NCBI RefSeq assembly: GCF_013116825.1
Contig: NZ_JABFNS010000036.1
Location: 1-64,000, forward strand
DNA length: 64,000 bases
Direction of reading: 5' to 3'
DNA from: Myxococcus xanthus
Lineage (GTDB): Bacteria; Myxococcota; Myxococcia; Myxococcales; Myxococcaceae
The notes beneath the pieces were generated by a model, which ran no database searches, was not told the DNA's origin, and saw only the letters and a program-made list of their open reading frames with translations. This document shows positions 30,034-37,176 of this stretch, piece by piece (positions within the stretch are counted from its first letter, which is position 1; the number at the start of each line of letters is the position of its first letter). Position numbers and translations under genes: made by a program.

Positions 30034-30079
30034 TCTTTCGCGACGGGCGAAGGCCCTCGCCAACACAAGAGACACAGCA

Positions 30080-30283
30080 ATGAAAGCATACGGAATCACC
30101 CGGGAGGACAGAGGCTGCCGCCCGGGGCACGGCAAGTTCCCCGTTGAGACGTACCGCGGGCGCCTCTCCCGGAAGGCGCACGCCCGGGGGACGCGCCTCG
30201 CGCACCGCCGCGCGCGGGCCCAGACGAGGGTGGAGCTTTTCAACGAGAGGCGCGACGCCTCCCGCGTCAACAACGAGGGGTAG
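30080..30283 (+). CDS. Very basic 67-aa protein in the amidoligase module
   Basis: ATG after ACAAGAGACACAGCA. Arg, His and Lys make up a large share of the sequence, with blocks such as RLAHRRARAQTR, and the C-terminus reads NNEG. There is no signal peptide or membrane segment. It lies between the amidoligase and two cyclotransferase-like genes and has its own promoter copy. It could be a nucleic-acid-binding protein, or a peptide substrate or carrier for the amidoligase; nothing in the sequence decides between these. Confidence 0.6.
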   Translation: MKAYGITREDRGCRPGHGKFPVETYRGRLSRKAHARGTRLAHRRARAQTRVELFNERRDASRVNNEG

Positions 30284-30416
30284 GCCCCGCCGCACAGGAC
30301 GACGAGCCCAACCCAGTACGCCCCCACCACGGAGGCACCGCGCCAGAGCCCTGCAGGTGCCCTGGCTGGCAATGACAACGGCGGGCAGTGCGCCCGCCCT
30401 CAACAGGAGGAACCCC

Positions 30417-30857
30417 ATGCTCTACTTCGCCTACGGCTCCAACCTCGACAGGGCCCAAATGCGCACGCGCTGCCCTGGCGCCACCGTCGAGGCCCGGGCC
30501 ACCCTTCCCGGCCACACCCTGGTGTTTGGCGGGTACAGCCGCCGCTGGGGCGGCGCCGTCGCCAGCCTCCAGCGCGTGCGCGGCGCCCACGTCGAGGGGC
30601 TGCTGTACCGACTCACCCCCGAGGACTTGCGCGCCCTCGACGTCTTCGAGGGACACCCCTTTGCGTACCGACGCGCCGCCCGGCTGGTGACGGACAGGGC
30701 CGGCCTCCGCCGCCGCGCGCTGGTGTACCTGCAGCCCGAGGCGAACTTCGAAGCCTGGCCGCCCGCTGGCCGCTACTTCCGCGTCCTCTGGCACGCCTAC
30801 GGGCGCCTGGGATTCAACCGCGCCGCGCTCGCGGACGCCCTGGGAGGTGCGGCGTGA
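30417..30857 (+). CDS. Gamma-glutamylcyclotransferase-like (AIG2-type) protein 1
   Basis: 146 aa from an ATG after CAACAGGAGGAACCCC, a strong ribosome-binding site. The start motif YFAYGSNL forms the substrate-binding loop and LDVFEGHPFAYRR supplies the expected acidic catalytic Glu. The family cleaves gamma-glutamyl amides to 5-oxoproline. Its stop overlaps the next gene (GTGA, 4 nt), so the two are translationally coupled. A GGCGGGC/GCCCGCC hairpin sits just before the ribosome-binding site. Confidence 0.87.
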   Translation: MLYFAYGSNLDRAQMRTRCPGATVEARATLPGHTLVFGGYSRRWGGAVASLQRVRGAHVEGLLYRLTPEDLRALDVFEGHPFAYRRAARLVTDRAGLRRRALVYLQPEANFEAWPPAGRYFRVLWHAYGRLGFNRAALADALGGAA

Positions 30858-31243
30858 AGCGCGCTTCAACCCCGACGCGTGTCTTCGTCTACGGGACGCT
30901 GCTGTCCGGCGAGCCCAACCACCGCCTCCTGCGCGGCGCACGCCTCATCGGCCCAGCGCGGACGCAGCCCCACTTCACCCTCTACGACTACGGGCCGTTT
31001 CCCGCCCTCGCGTCCAGGGGCAAGCACACCGTCAAGGGAGAGGTGTACGAAGTCGACGCTCTCATGCTGGCGGCGCTCGACAGGCTCGAGAGCCACCCGC
31101 GCTTCTACCGGCGCACGCCCATTACCCTCGACGAAGTCGGCCGCGTCGAGGCATACCTGTTTCCCAAGGAGCGGCTCTCTGGCCGCCCCATCATCGAGTC
31201 CGGTTGCTGGCGTCGACACATACAGGAGAGGAAGCAATGGTAA
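30854..31243 (+). CDS. Gamma-glutamylcyclotransferase-like (AIG2-type) protein 2
   Basis: 129 aa from a GTG that overlaps the previous stop by 4 nt. Motifs VFVYGTLL (loop) and LDRLESHPRFYRR (catalytic Glu) show the same fold as its neighbour, but identity is low, so this is an ancient paralogue rather than a recent copy. Two cyclotransferase-like enzymes beside one amidoligase suggest two different bonds are made or undone. The 3' end overlaps the next gene by 7 nt. Confidence 0.87.
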   Translation: MKRASTPTRVFVYGTLLSGEPNHRLLRGARLIGPARTQPHFTLYDYGPFPALASRGKHTVKGEVYEVDALMLAALDRLESHPRFYRRTPITLDEVGRVEAYLFPKERLSGRPIIESGCWRRHIQERKQW

Positions 31244-31479
31244 TCATCATGCGCGACGGGCGTGTCTTCCAGGGCACGGCCGTCCAAATCGTGAAGGGAA
31301 TGCAGGACGTCGCCTTCGGCGTGGAGCGCCTCTCGCTGCCCGAGTACATCGACTGGGTGGTGGCCAATGCCCAGCGCTTCGAGTCCGTCGCGCTTCGTGT
31401 GCAGGGCGACACGGACGAGGCAAAGGCCGCGTCCCTCGTGGAAGAAATGCTGCGCGAGGGCTTGGCAACGAAGGGGTGA
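31237..31479 (+). CDS. Hypothetical protein, 80 aa, last gene of the amidoligase module
   Basis: ATG after AGGAGAGGAAGCA, overlapping the previous gene by 7 nt, so it is coupled to it. The product is alpha/beta with MVIIMRDGRVFQGTAVQIVKGM at the N-terminus shortened here to its idea of a strand-turn-strand followed by helices. No catalytic motif is seen. Tight linkage suggests a shared role with the cyclotransferases. Confidence 0.68.
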   Translation: MVIIMRDGRVFQGTAVQIVKGMQDVAFGVERLSLPEYIDWVVANAQRFESVALRVQGDTDEAKAASLVEEMLREGLATKG

Positions 31480-31524
31480 GGGCGCGCCCGCCAGGCGCGC
31501 TCTCCCATACGGCGAAGGACGGCT

Positions 31525-31929
31525 TCAGCCGCGCGCTGTAGCAACTCCGCCTCGAAGGAAGCGCTCAGCGGCCACAGGCCACGCCCGCCGCTTGCGGCGC
31601 GTGCCTCGCCACTCCTCAGCCACCTGGCCACCGTGTGCAGCGACGTGGCTTTCAGCCAGGAGGCCCACCGTGGCGCGAAGAGGGCCCTCACCGGCACCTC
31701 TCACCTCCACCAGCACCAAGGCATCACGGGAGCCCAGCCTCTGTAACGCCGCGGCCTCCGCCAGTCGGTACTCAGCCTTCGCCTCGGCCAGCCGCGTCCG
31801 CGCTTCGGCACTCCCGTCCAACCTCGCGTACGCCCGCTGCAACTCCACCTCTGCCCGCCCCAGGCGCTCCGCGAGCGCCCGCCGCTTCTTCATGCTCCTG
31901 GCTTTCAGGGACCGGGGCAACTTCAGCAT
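31525..31929 (-). CDS. Possible coiled-coil protein, 134 aa
   Basis: The minus-strand frame is open to 32136, but the upstream 69 codons look non-coding; the ATG at 31929 gives a protein whose first 70 residues are Ala/Glu/Arg-rich and helical (RRALAERLGRAEVELQRAY...), like a coiled coil. There is no clear ribosome-binding site. It lies convergent to the amidoligase module. It may be real, or a remnant. The next 360 bp (31930-32288) hold nothing I can support. Confidence 0.35.
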   Translation of the reverse strand: MLKLPRSLKARSMKKRRALAERLGRAEVELQRAYARLDGSAEARTRLAEAKAEYRLAEAAALQRLGSRDALVLVEVRGAGEGPLRATVGLLAESHVAAHGGQVAEEWRGTRRKRRAWPVAAERFLRGGVATARG

Positions 31930-32319
31930 CCGGGTCGGCCAAATAGATCGCGACTCCTGCTCGCTCAGGACTGGCCGCTTGCGGCCGATTGCTCTTTGGT
32001 GGCGCGCGTATGGAGGGTCAACGGCGCAGAACCGTTCAGGCTTCGGCGCAGCCGCCCCTTGACACTCCCAAACACGCAGTGCTCGGAACGACGGTCCGTG
32101 GCCCCACGAGCGCTCCAACGGGGCAGCCCATGACATGCCCCCATCAGCGCCCCCGCCCCTTCACGGTAACTCCGACCATGGAACGGCGCGCGCCGCCTCA
32201 GCGACGTGCGGAACAAAGGCGATGCCCTCATGGCCCTCCAGGTTTGGCAGGGCGTGACCGAAGCGCTGGAGCCGCTACGCGGCATTTTGCGGCGCTAAAC
32301 CAGCGTTCTCGAGCCTCGA

Positions 32320-32916
32320 TCACCTGACGGCGCGGACGGCCTTGTCGGTGGCTTTGAGGTCGAAGGCTTCAGGGTCAAACGAGCCTCCGACCCAATCGAG
32401 CATTTCCTCGTGCTCCTCGTGCTTGGGGTTTTGAAGAATCTCAAGCAGGCGCTCGTAGCCGGGGATACCGCCGCAGTCATCGGGCGGCGCCGCCCGCTCT
32501 CCTGCGGTGCATGCGGGGTATCTCCTGCCGAGTTCTGGAGGCTGCAGCTTCTTCACGCGGATGCGGTGCACCCAGTCGTCGCCGAAGTCGTAGATGTAGC
32601 CGAAGATGTTTCGAACGCGCGGTGCGATGTCCGCAACTGTGTACTTGCGCTCATCCCGCAGTGGAGGGCCCCCGAAGCCAAAGTCATCGGAATCTCCAGC
32701 AGCCCGGTGGCCGTATTGCTGCCGCGAAGTGTCCTCGAACACGTGCATGTGGCTGTGGGCCCAGCCGAAGGCCTCTTGCAGGATGTCGTGGAGCTTCGAT
32801 AGAGGCGTGTCGCTGCGCACGTGAAGCTCGCGCCAGATGGCCGGCTGGATGCCCACCAACTCGACGTGCAGCACGTGAATGGAAGGCTCGGCAGGTGTCT
32901 TCTTACGGGAAACCAT
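32320..32916 (-). CDS. Plasmid pRiA4b ORF-3-like protein (transposon passenger)
   Basis: 198 aa. Typical features of the family are seen: HVLHVELVGIQPAIWREL at the N-terminus in outline (strand, then IxPxIWR), LHDILQEAFGWAHSHMHVF, YIYDFGDDWVHRI, and a Cys near CTAGERAAPPDDCGG. The biochemical function of this family is unknown; members are common on plasmids and in mobile elements. The gene is divergent from the transposase with only about 30 bp between starts, and its stop touches the left terminal repeat. Confidence 0.88.
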   Translation of the reverse strand: MVSRKKTPAEPSIHVLHVELVGIQPAIWRELHVRSDTPLSKLHDILQEAFGWAHSHMHVFEDTSRQQYGHRAAGDSDDFGFGGPPLRDERKYTVADIAPRVRNIFGYIYDFGDDWVHRIRVKKLQPPELGRRYPACTAGERAAPPDDCGGIPGYERLLEILQNPKHEEHEEMLDWVGGSFDPEAFDLKATDKAVRAVR

Positions 32917-32945
32917 GGACGAGGGCGCATGTAACCGCTCCGGCC

Positions 32946-34016
32946 ATGAAGAGAAAGCGTCCTGACAGTCCCCTGCGGCTGAGTCGTACGAAACAGAAGA
33001 AACTGCTGCGGCTGAGCCGCAAGGCTCCCGACGGCTGCACAGCGCTGCGCTTCCTGGCGGTCGCGAAGGTGGGCCGCGGCCTGTCTCGGCGCGAAGTGGC
33101 GCGACAGCTGTGCTGTGCCCCTTCGACGGTCGTCTCTGCCGTCCAGCGCTACCTCGCCCACGGCGAGGAGTGCCTGCGAGACGGGCGGGCGCGCAATGGC
33201 ACGTCCAAGGTGGATGAGGACTTCAAACAGGCCCTGAGAGAAGTCCTCATCGGCACGCCCCAGGAGTGCGGCTGGCAGCGCCCCACCTGGAGCCGCGAGC
33301 TGCTGTGTCTGGAAATGGGCCGCAGAGGAGAACCGGCGGTGTCCGTGGCCACGAAGGGCAGAGCGCTCTGCGCGGTGGGTGCAAGCCTCAAGAGGCCCAA
33401 GCCCTTCGTGAGATGCCCGTGGCCGCGGATGAAGCGGCAGCGGCGAATCTTCCAGTTGCGCAGGCTGGCGGCAGCCTCCTGTGCCCGAGAGCCGGTCTTC
33501 TACGTGGACGAGGTGGACATTCACCTCAACACGAAGGTCGGCCCGGATTCGATGCTGAAAGGCCGCAGACGCTACGTGCTGACTCCCGGCAACAACGAGA
33601 AGCGCTACCTCGCCGGCGCGATGAACGCCAAGACGCGCAAGATGATGTGGGTGAAGGGCCGCAGCAAGGCCAGCCCCCTCTTCATCTCGCTGCTGTGGCG
33701 GCTGGCCGCCGAGAACCCGCGCGCGCGGTGCATCCACCTCATCCTCGACAATGCCTCCATCCACGACATCAGAAAGACGCGCTTGACCCTGGCCCAACTG
33801 GGCGGCCGAATCGTCCTGCACTTCCTGCCGCCCTACTGCCCCGAGGAAAATCGCATCGAGCGCCGCTGGCTCGACCTGCACGCCAGTGTCACCCGGAACC
33901 ATCGCTGCAAGTCCATGGACGAGCTGATGAATAACGTGGAGGCCTACCTCCAGGCGCGAAACGACTGCGGCGAGGCCAGTCCAGCTCTACGCCGAACTGT
34001 CCCTCTTGCCGCGTAG
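32946..34016 (+). CDS. IS630-family transposase
   Basis: 356 aa. An N-terminal helix-turn-helix (LSRREVARQLCCAPSTVVSAV) is followed by a DDE nuclease: FYVDEVDIHLN (first Asp), HLILDNASIH (second Asp) and LPPYCPEENRIER (Glu), with the usual spacing. The full length and intact catalytic triad suggest it could be active. The ATG at 32946 was chosen; upstream codons in frame overlap the divergent passenger gene. Confidence 0.92.
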   Translation: MKRKRPDSPLRLSRTKQKKLLRLSRKAPDGCTALRFLAVAKVGRGLSRREVARQLCCAPSTVVSAVQRYLAHGEECLRDGRARNGTSKVDEDFKQALREVLIGTPQECGWQRPTWSRELLCLEMGRRGEPAVSVATKGRALCAVGASLKRPKPFVRCPWPRMKRQRRIFQLRRLAAASCAREPVFYVDEVDIHLNTKVGPDSMLKGRRRYVLTPGNNEKRYLAGAMNAKTRKMMWVKGRSKASPLFISLLWRLAAENPRARCIHLILDNASIHDIRKTRLTLAQLGGRIVLHFLPPYCPEENRIERRWLDLHASVTRNHRCKSMDELMNNVEAYLQARNDCGEASPALRRTVPLAA

Positions 34017-34178
34017 GTGTTCGAGGATCGTGAACTTCGGTTTAGCGCCGCCCGCGGGCGCCGTGGGTGGCTTCGTACCCCTCGACATCTAGATAACAGT
34101 CACTTCGGAAACAGCTTTCGCGTCTGACATCTTCCTTTATACCGGGTAGCGAAGTCCTAACCCCTGGAGGTCAATGCC

Positions 34179-34769
34179 ATGCATCTCTTCAAATCCGTTG
34201 TTTCCCTTTTCGCGCTCGTCGCAGCCACGGCGTGTGGTGGAGTAGAAGAGCAGGGCGATCTCGCCACCCGTGAGTCGGCGCTGGTGACGGGGACTTCCCA
34301 GGGCTGCACCTTCACGGCGTCGGTCGTGACGCGGCCGGGCCCGTTTCCTTACATCTACGACGTCAAAGTCACCCGCGAGGCAAGTAATACCTGCCCCTGG
34401 GGCGAGGGCACCGTGGTAGCGGGCTCTGCCATTGGCGGGTCGCCGACGCCTTGGCTGGCGGCCAACGAACTAGGCGTAGCCGTGAGCTACACGTACAGGA
34501 CGGGCGGCCCCTCGTCCCAGAACCTGGGGCTCAAGCACGTGGCCCCAGATACGCTGGCCATCGTCCGGTCCAGGGGCCTGAACGTCAACGCGCTGGGGAA
34601 GGCCATCTACTCCGGATACCTGTCCATCGAGACGGACGGGACGACGCTCACCGTTACCGGCACCAAGGACGCCCCCCTCTACGGGGAGACAGGCTCCGGT
34701 AACTACTACGTGGCCACCTTCCAGGACTTCTTCACCAGCGAGACAGAGCCATCCATCGTCGCGTTCTAG
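34179..34769 (+). CDS. Secreted lipoprotein, hypothetical, 196 aa
   Basis: A ribosome-binding site CTGGAGG precedes the ATG. Signal peptide residues 1-18 end in a lipobox (ATAC-GG), so the mature protein is lipid-anchored. The mature part is Thr/Ser/Gly-rich and beta-rich with two further Cys residues (GCTF, NTCPW) that may form a disulfide. It lacks a recognised domain. The gene lies 137 bp beyond the IS630 element, and the end of that element may carry its promoter. Confidence 0.75.
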   Translation: MHLFKSVVSLFALVAATACGGVEEQGDLATRESALVTGTSQGCTFTASVVTRPGPFPYIYDVKVTREASNTCPWGEGTVVAGSAIGGSPTPWLAANELGVAVSYTYRTGGPSSQNLGLKHVAPDTLAIVRSRGLNVNALGKAIYSGYLSIETDGTTLTVTGTKDAPLYGETGSGNYYVATFQDFFTSETEPSIVAF

Positions 34770-34813
34770 TGTCGCGACACACGGGGCGTGGCCCGCGCCC
34801 ATCCAGGAGCCCC

Positions 34814-35263
34814 CTATAAGGGAGCATCCGCCTTCGTAGATTCCCGTTCGGGAGCGGGCGAGGCGTCCGCAGGCGAGGATTTCTGTAGCTTCTTCTGGAG
34901 TCGTTGCTGCCGCTCCAGGTCGATCGCAAGGATGGCGGCCTGAAGCTCATCCGCGAACGGACAGTCCATGACTCCAGCCTCTTTCGCGGAGTCACGAATG
35001 ATTTCAGCCCTAGAACCAGGATTGATACTGGGGATAGCTTTCCAAAGCTGCTTTCCCTCGGTCGACCGAGCGCGCTCGGCAGCCCACCAGCCGGCCACTG
35101 TCAGGACATCCTCCTCCTTAATTGGAAGCTCGCGCGCCTTCGAGCGCTCCACTGCATGGCAGGTATTCTCCATGTCCCACTTGTAGAAACCACAAGCGGA
35201 GGCAAGCGCGGCAATAAGCCCTCCAAGGAACGGCCTCAGCATCACTCGAATGTTCATGTTCAC
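34814..35263 (-). CDS. Lipoprotein, hypothetical, 149 aa
   Basis: Type II signal peptide ending LASAC-GF near residue 24. The mature part is helical, with two further Cys residues (NTCHAVERS and MDCPFADE) and a charged C-terminal tail (RQQRLQKKLQKSS). Convergent with the preceding lipoprotein, with 44 bp between them. The pattern is like a myxobacterial small-lipoprotein family that I do not recognise by name. Confidence 0.7.
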   Translation of the reverse strand: MNMNIRVMLRPFLGGLIAALASACGFYKWDMENTCHAVERSKARELPIKEEDVLTVAGWWAAERARSTEGKQLWKAIPSINPGSRAEIIRDSAKEAGVMDCPFADELQAAILAIDLERQQRLQKKLQKSSPADASPAPERESTKADAPL

Positions 35264-35290
35264 GCAGACTAACCCAACACCCGTGCCTAC

Positions 35291-35656
35291 CTAAATTCGG
35301 TCACTGCGTAATAGGTTCGCCAAGGCCACATTCGGCAGCGCGCCAACGCCAGTGAGCGAGGCGCGCGCGGTCCACATGCTGGACGCGCCATCCACGTACG
35401 CCAGCCGGCCTGGCCGGCTCCGCCGAGAGGGCGCGCCGCTTGCGCGTCGACGTCGCCTTCTTCGCGGGCTCGACGGCAGGCTCAGGGGAGAAGAAACCAC
35501 CTCCGGTGCAGCAAGGGTTGGCGCGGGCTGCGCCTCGGACCGAACAAGGCCATCCCACCGCGCAGCCACTTTCCACCTCACAACAGAGACAAGGCCGAGC
35601 ACGAGGACTCCAATAAGTCCCCAACCCAGGCCACTTGGAGTAGGGTTCGCGGTCAT
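35291..35656 (-). CDS. Possible membrane-anchored protein, 121 aa
   Basis: One transmembrane segment is likely at residues 10-27 (LGWGLIGVLVLGLVSVV), followed by a Pro/Arg-rich region (SPRRRRRRR). The last 25 codons run into the dispersed repeat at 35292, so the natural C-terminus may have been replaced. Weak ribosome-binding site. May be a remnant. Confidence 0.35.
   Translation of the reverse strand: MTANPTPSGLGWGLIGVLVLGLVSVVRWKVAARWDGLVRSEAQPAPTLAAPEVVSSPLSLPSSPRRRRRRRASGAPSRRSRPGRLAYVDGASSMWTARASLTGVGALPNVALANLLRSDRI
35292..35380. repeat. Dispersed repeat, copy a
   Basis: Begins AAATTCGGTCACTGCGTAA and ends near GAGCGAGGCGCGCGCGG. Related copies are at 36332 and 47312, with weaker ones near 46090 and 49072. 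Confidence 0.5.
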
Positions 35657-35813
35657 CGAACTGTCGGGCCGGCGAACCGCGAGGAGCTATGAGCGATTTC
35701 CCCCTGAAGCCCGGTGAGCCATCCCCATCTGTCCCCGTGGAAGTCCCCCCGTTGAAACGCCGCCAACGTGCCACGCCTTGCGGCGCCCGGTCCCCTGGGG
35801 CTGCACCTGTGGC

Positions 35814-36086
35814 TTACCCGCCGTCCTTGGCTCCAGTCCCGCCGTCGCTGCCTGCATTGGTGAGATTGTTAGTAAGCTCAGGAAGAAGAGAACGAGGAGG
35901 GGGGCAGCAGTAGTTCCGCGTGCGGTCACAAGTATAGCCCGGTCTACAATATACACCCGAAAGACATGCTGCTACAGCGGGTGCTCCCCAACTGCAGGTA
36001 CGCTGCTGCTGCGCATGAGCCACGAAGCTCACGACAAGGAGTATGGCGCCGACAGTGGCTGCGAGAAGCTTGAGTGTGGATGTCAT
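35814..36086 (-). CDS. Small secreted cysteine-rich protein, 90 aa
   Basis: A clear Sec signal peptide (LLAATVGAILLVVSFVAHA, cleavage after about residue 25) is followed by a compact Cys-rich region: C-x(8)-AACLSGVYC-RPGYTC-x(6)-YCCP, seven Cys in about 40 residues. The pattern resembles disulfide-knotted extracellular modules and suggests a secreted effector, inhibitor or adhesive protein. The C-terminus is Gly/Asp/Asn-rich. Lower G+C than its neighbours. The spacer 36087-36331 holds no gene I can support. Confidence 0.6.
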   Translation of the reverse strand: MTSTLKLLAATVGAILLVVSFVAHAQQQRTCSWGAPAVAACLSGVYCRPGYTCDRTRNYCCPPPRSLLPELTNNLTNAGSDGGTGAKDGG

Positions 36087-36331
36087 GGGAATTCAGGTTT
36101 GAAGTGCGAGTCGTCGAGAGGCATTTGTCCATCAAGCGTCATATTGTTCAAGAACCTCCCCAGTAGAGAAATTAACTTCGCGGCCTAACCAGTGGTGCAA
36201 CTGGGGCCGGCGCAAAGTCAGGACGGAGAGGTCACGGGCCATGATGGCGTGACTCTGCAGGAAAGCTCCGCATTGGAGACTGGGGCAGGCGACTGTCCGC
36301 GATTCTCGGAGACCCGGAAAGCTGTAGCTAC

Positions 36332-36456
36332 CCAAAATTCGATCACTGCGTCATGGGCGCGTCAAAGTCCCGCTCAGCAGTGCGTCAATGCGCGAGAGCG
36401 AGGCGCGGGCTTCGCGCGTCCCTGCTCGGCGAGGCACTCCGAAATCATCGTCAGGC
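36332..36456. repeat. Dispersed repeat, copy b
   Basis: AAATTCGATCACTGCGTCA, continuing through GAGAGCGAGGCGCGGGCTTC into the pseudogene at 36457. The copy at 47312 carries the same arrangement, so the repeat includes the tail of a gene family. Confidence 0.55.
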
Positions 36457-37126
36457 TCATGGCCACGCCAGGTCGATGTGGACCAGCGGGTCCGCAGACC
36501 TCTCCACCTTCGCGGTTCGTGCCTCGCGGAAGGCTTCGCTCAACACGCCGATGTCCGGGGCCGCGCGCGCCTGGCCGTCCAGCCAGAAGCGGCTCTCCGT
36601 CTCCGCACGCAGGTGGCTCTGCACCCAGCCCGCAACCATCGGCATCTGCTCCTCAACATTGGAGCGTGGCAGCTTCGCGCCGCGCGCCAGCATCGCACTC
36701 AGGAAGCCGTGGACGGCAGTCGCGCGGACGGCGCGCGCGTAGGCGAGTTGCTTGTCGCTGACGGCCTGGAGGGGCGGCACTTCCAGACCCTCCACTATGA
36801 GGACCACGTGCGGCAGGACGACGTGCACGCAACCCGCCTCGAGCTGGTCCGCGAGCTGGTCAGCCGCCTCACGCCGCTGGGCCGCGCGTTCGGCTCGGGC
36901 AGAGGTGATGCCGAAGCGCTCTTCCAGGGCCTGGAGCATGGGCCCTGTCGTGCGCGGCACCACCTCGTCTACCCCGAGGACGGTGGCGTGGAGGGTGCCA
37001 TCCACCTCCGTCACCTCGACGTAGGCATCCCGGGCACGCCGCGCCGATCGACCAGCCCGGGCAGGTAGTTCAGGCGGTGGAGGACTTCTTCGCCGAAGTC
37101 GAAGGGGCAGCTCGCGACACGCGAAG
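36457..37126 (-). pseudogene. 5'-truncated, frameshifted gene of a repeated family, copy 1
   Basis: The main frame is open from 37137, but its first 30 codons are implausible, while a second frame over the same bases reads SCPFDFGEEVLHRLNYLPGL with an upstream stop and no start codon. The two frames must be joined by a shift near 37035-37055 to give a continuous protein. The rest (EVTEVDGTLHATVLGVDEV ... HIDLAW) is well formed and ends at 36457. A second, more decayed copy of its 3' third lies at 47436-47690. The family is not recognised. Confidence 0.5.
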
Positions 37127-37176
37127 CCTGGGCTCATTGGAACGCCGCCAGAGCCGCCCCTCCACCGTGAGCCGGG

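Larger units (their letters stand above)
32298..34042 (+). mobile_element. IS630-family element with a passenger gene
   Basis: Imperfect terminal repeats start AACC at 32298 and end GGTT at 34042; over the first 22 bp most positions match, including the CCTCGA block. Each end is flanked by TA (32296-32297 and 34043-34044), the family's usual target duplication. Outside the TAs, GCGGCGC (32289-32295) and GCGCCGC (34045-34051) are reverse complements, so the empty site would be a palindrome centred on CTAG. This fits the known IS630 preference for CTAG in palindromes. The left repeat abuts the stop of a minus-strand gene, so that gene is inside the element. Confidence 0.8.

Noticed and set aside
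32511-32945. N-terminal extension of the IS630 transposase
   Set aside because: The extra codons are antisense to the pRiA4b ORF-3-like gene; the ATG at 32946 gives a normal transposase start.
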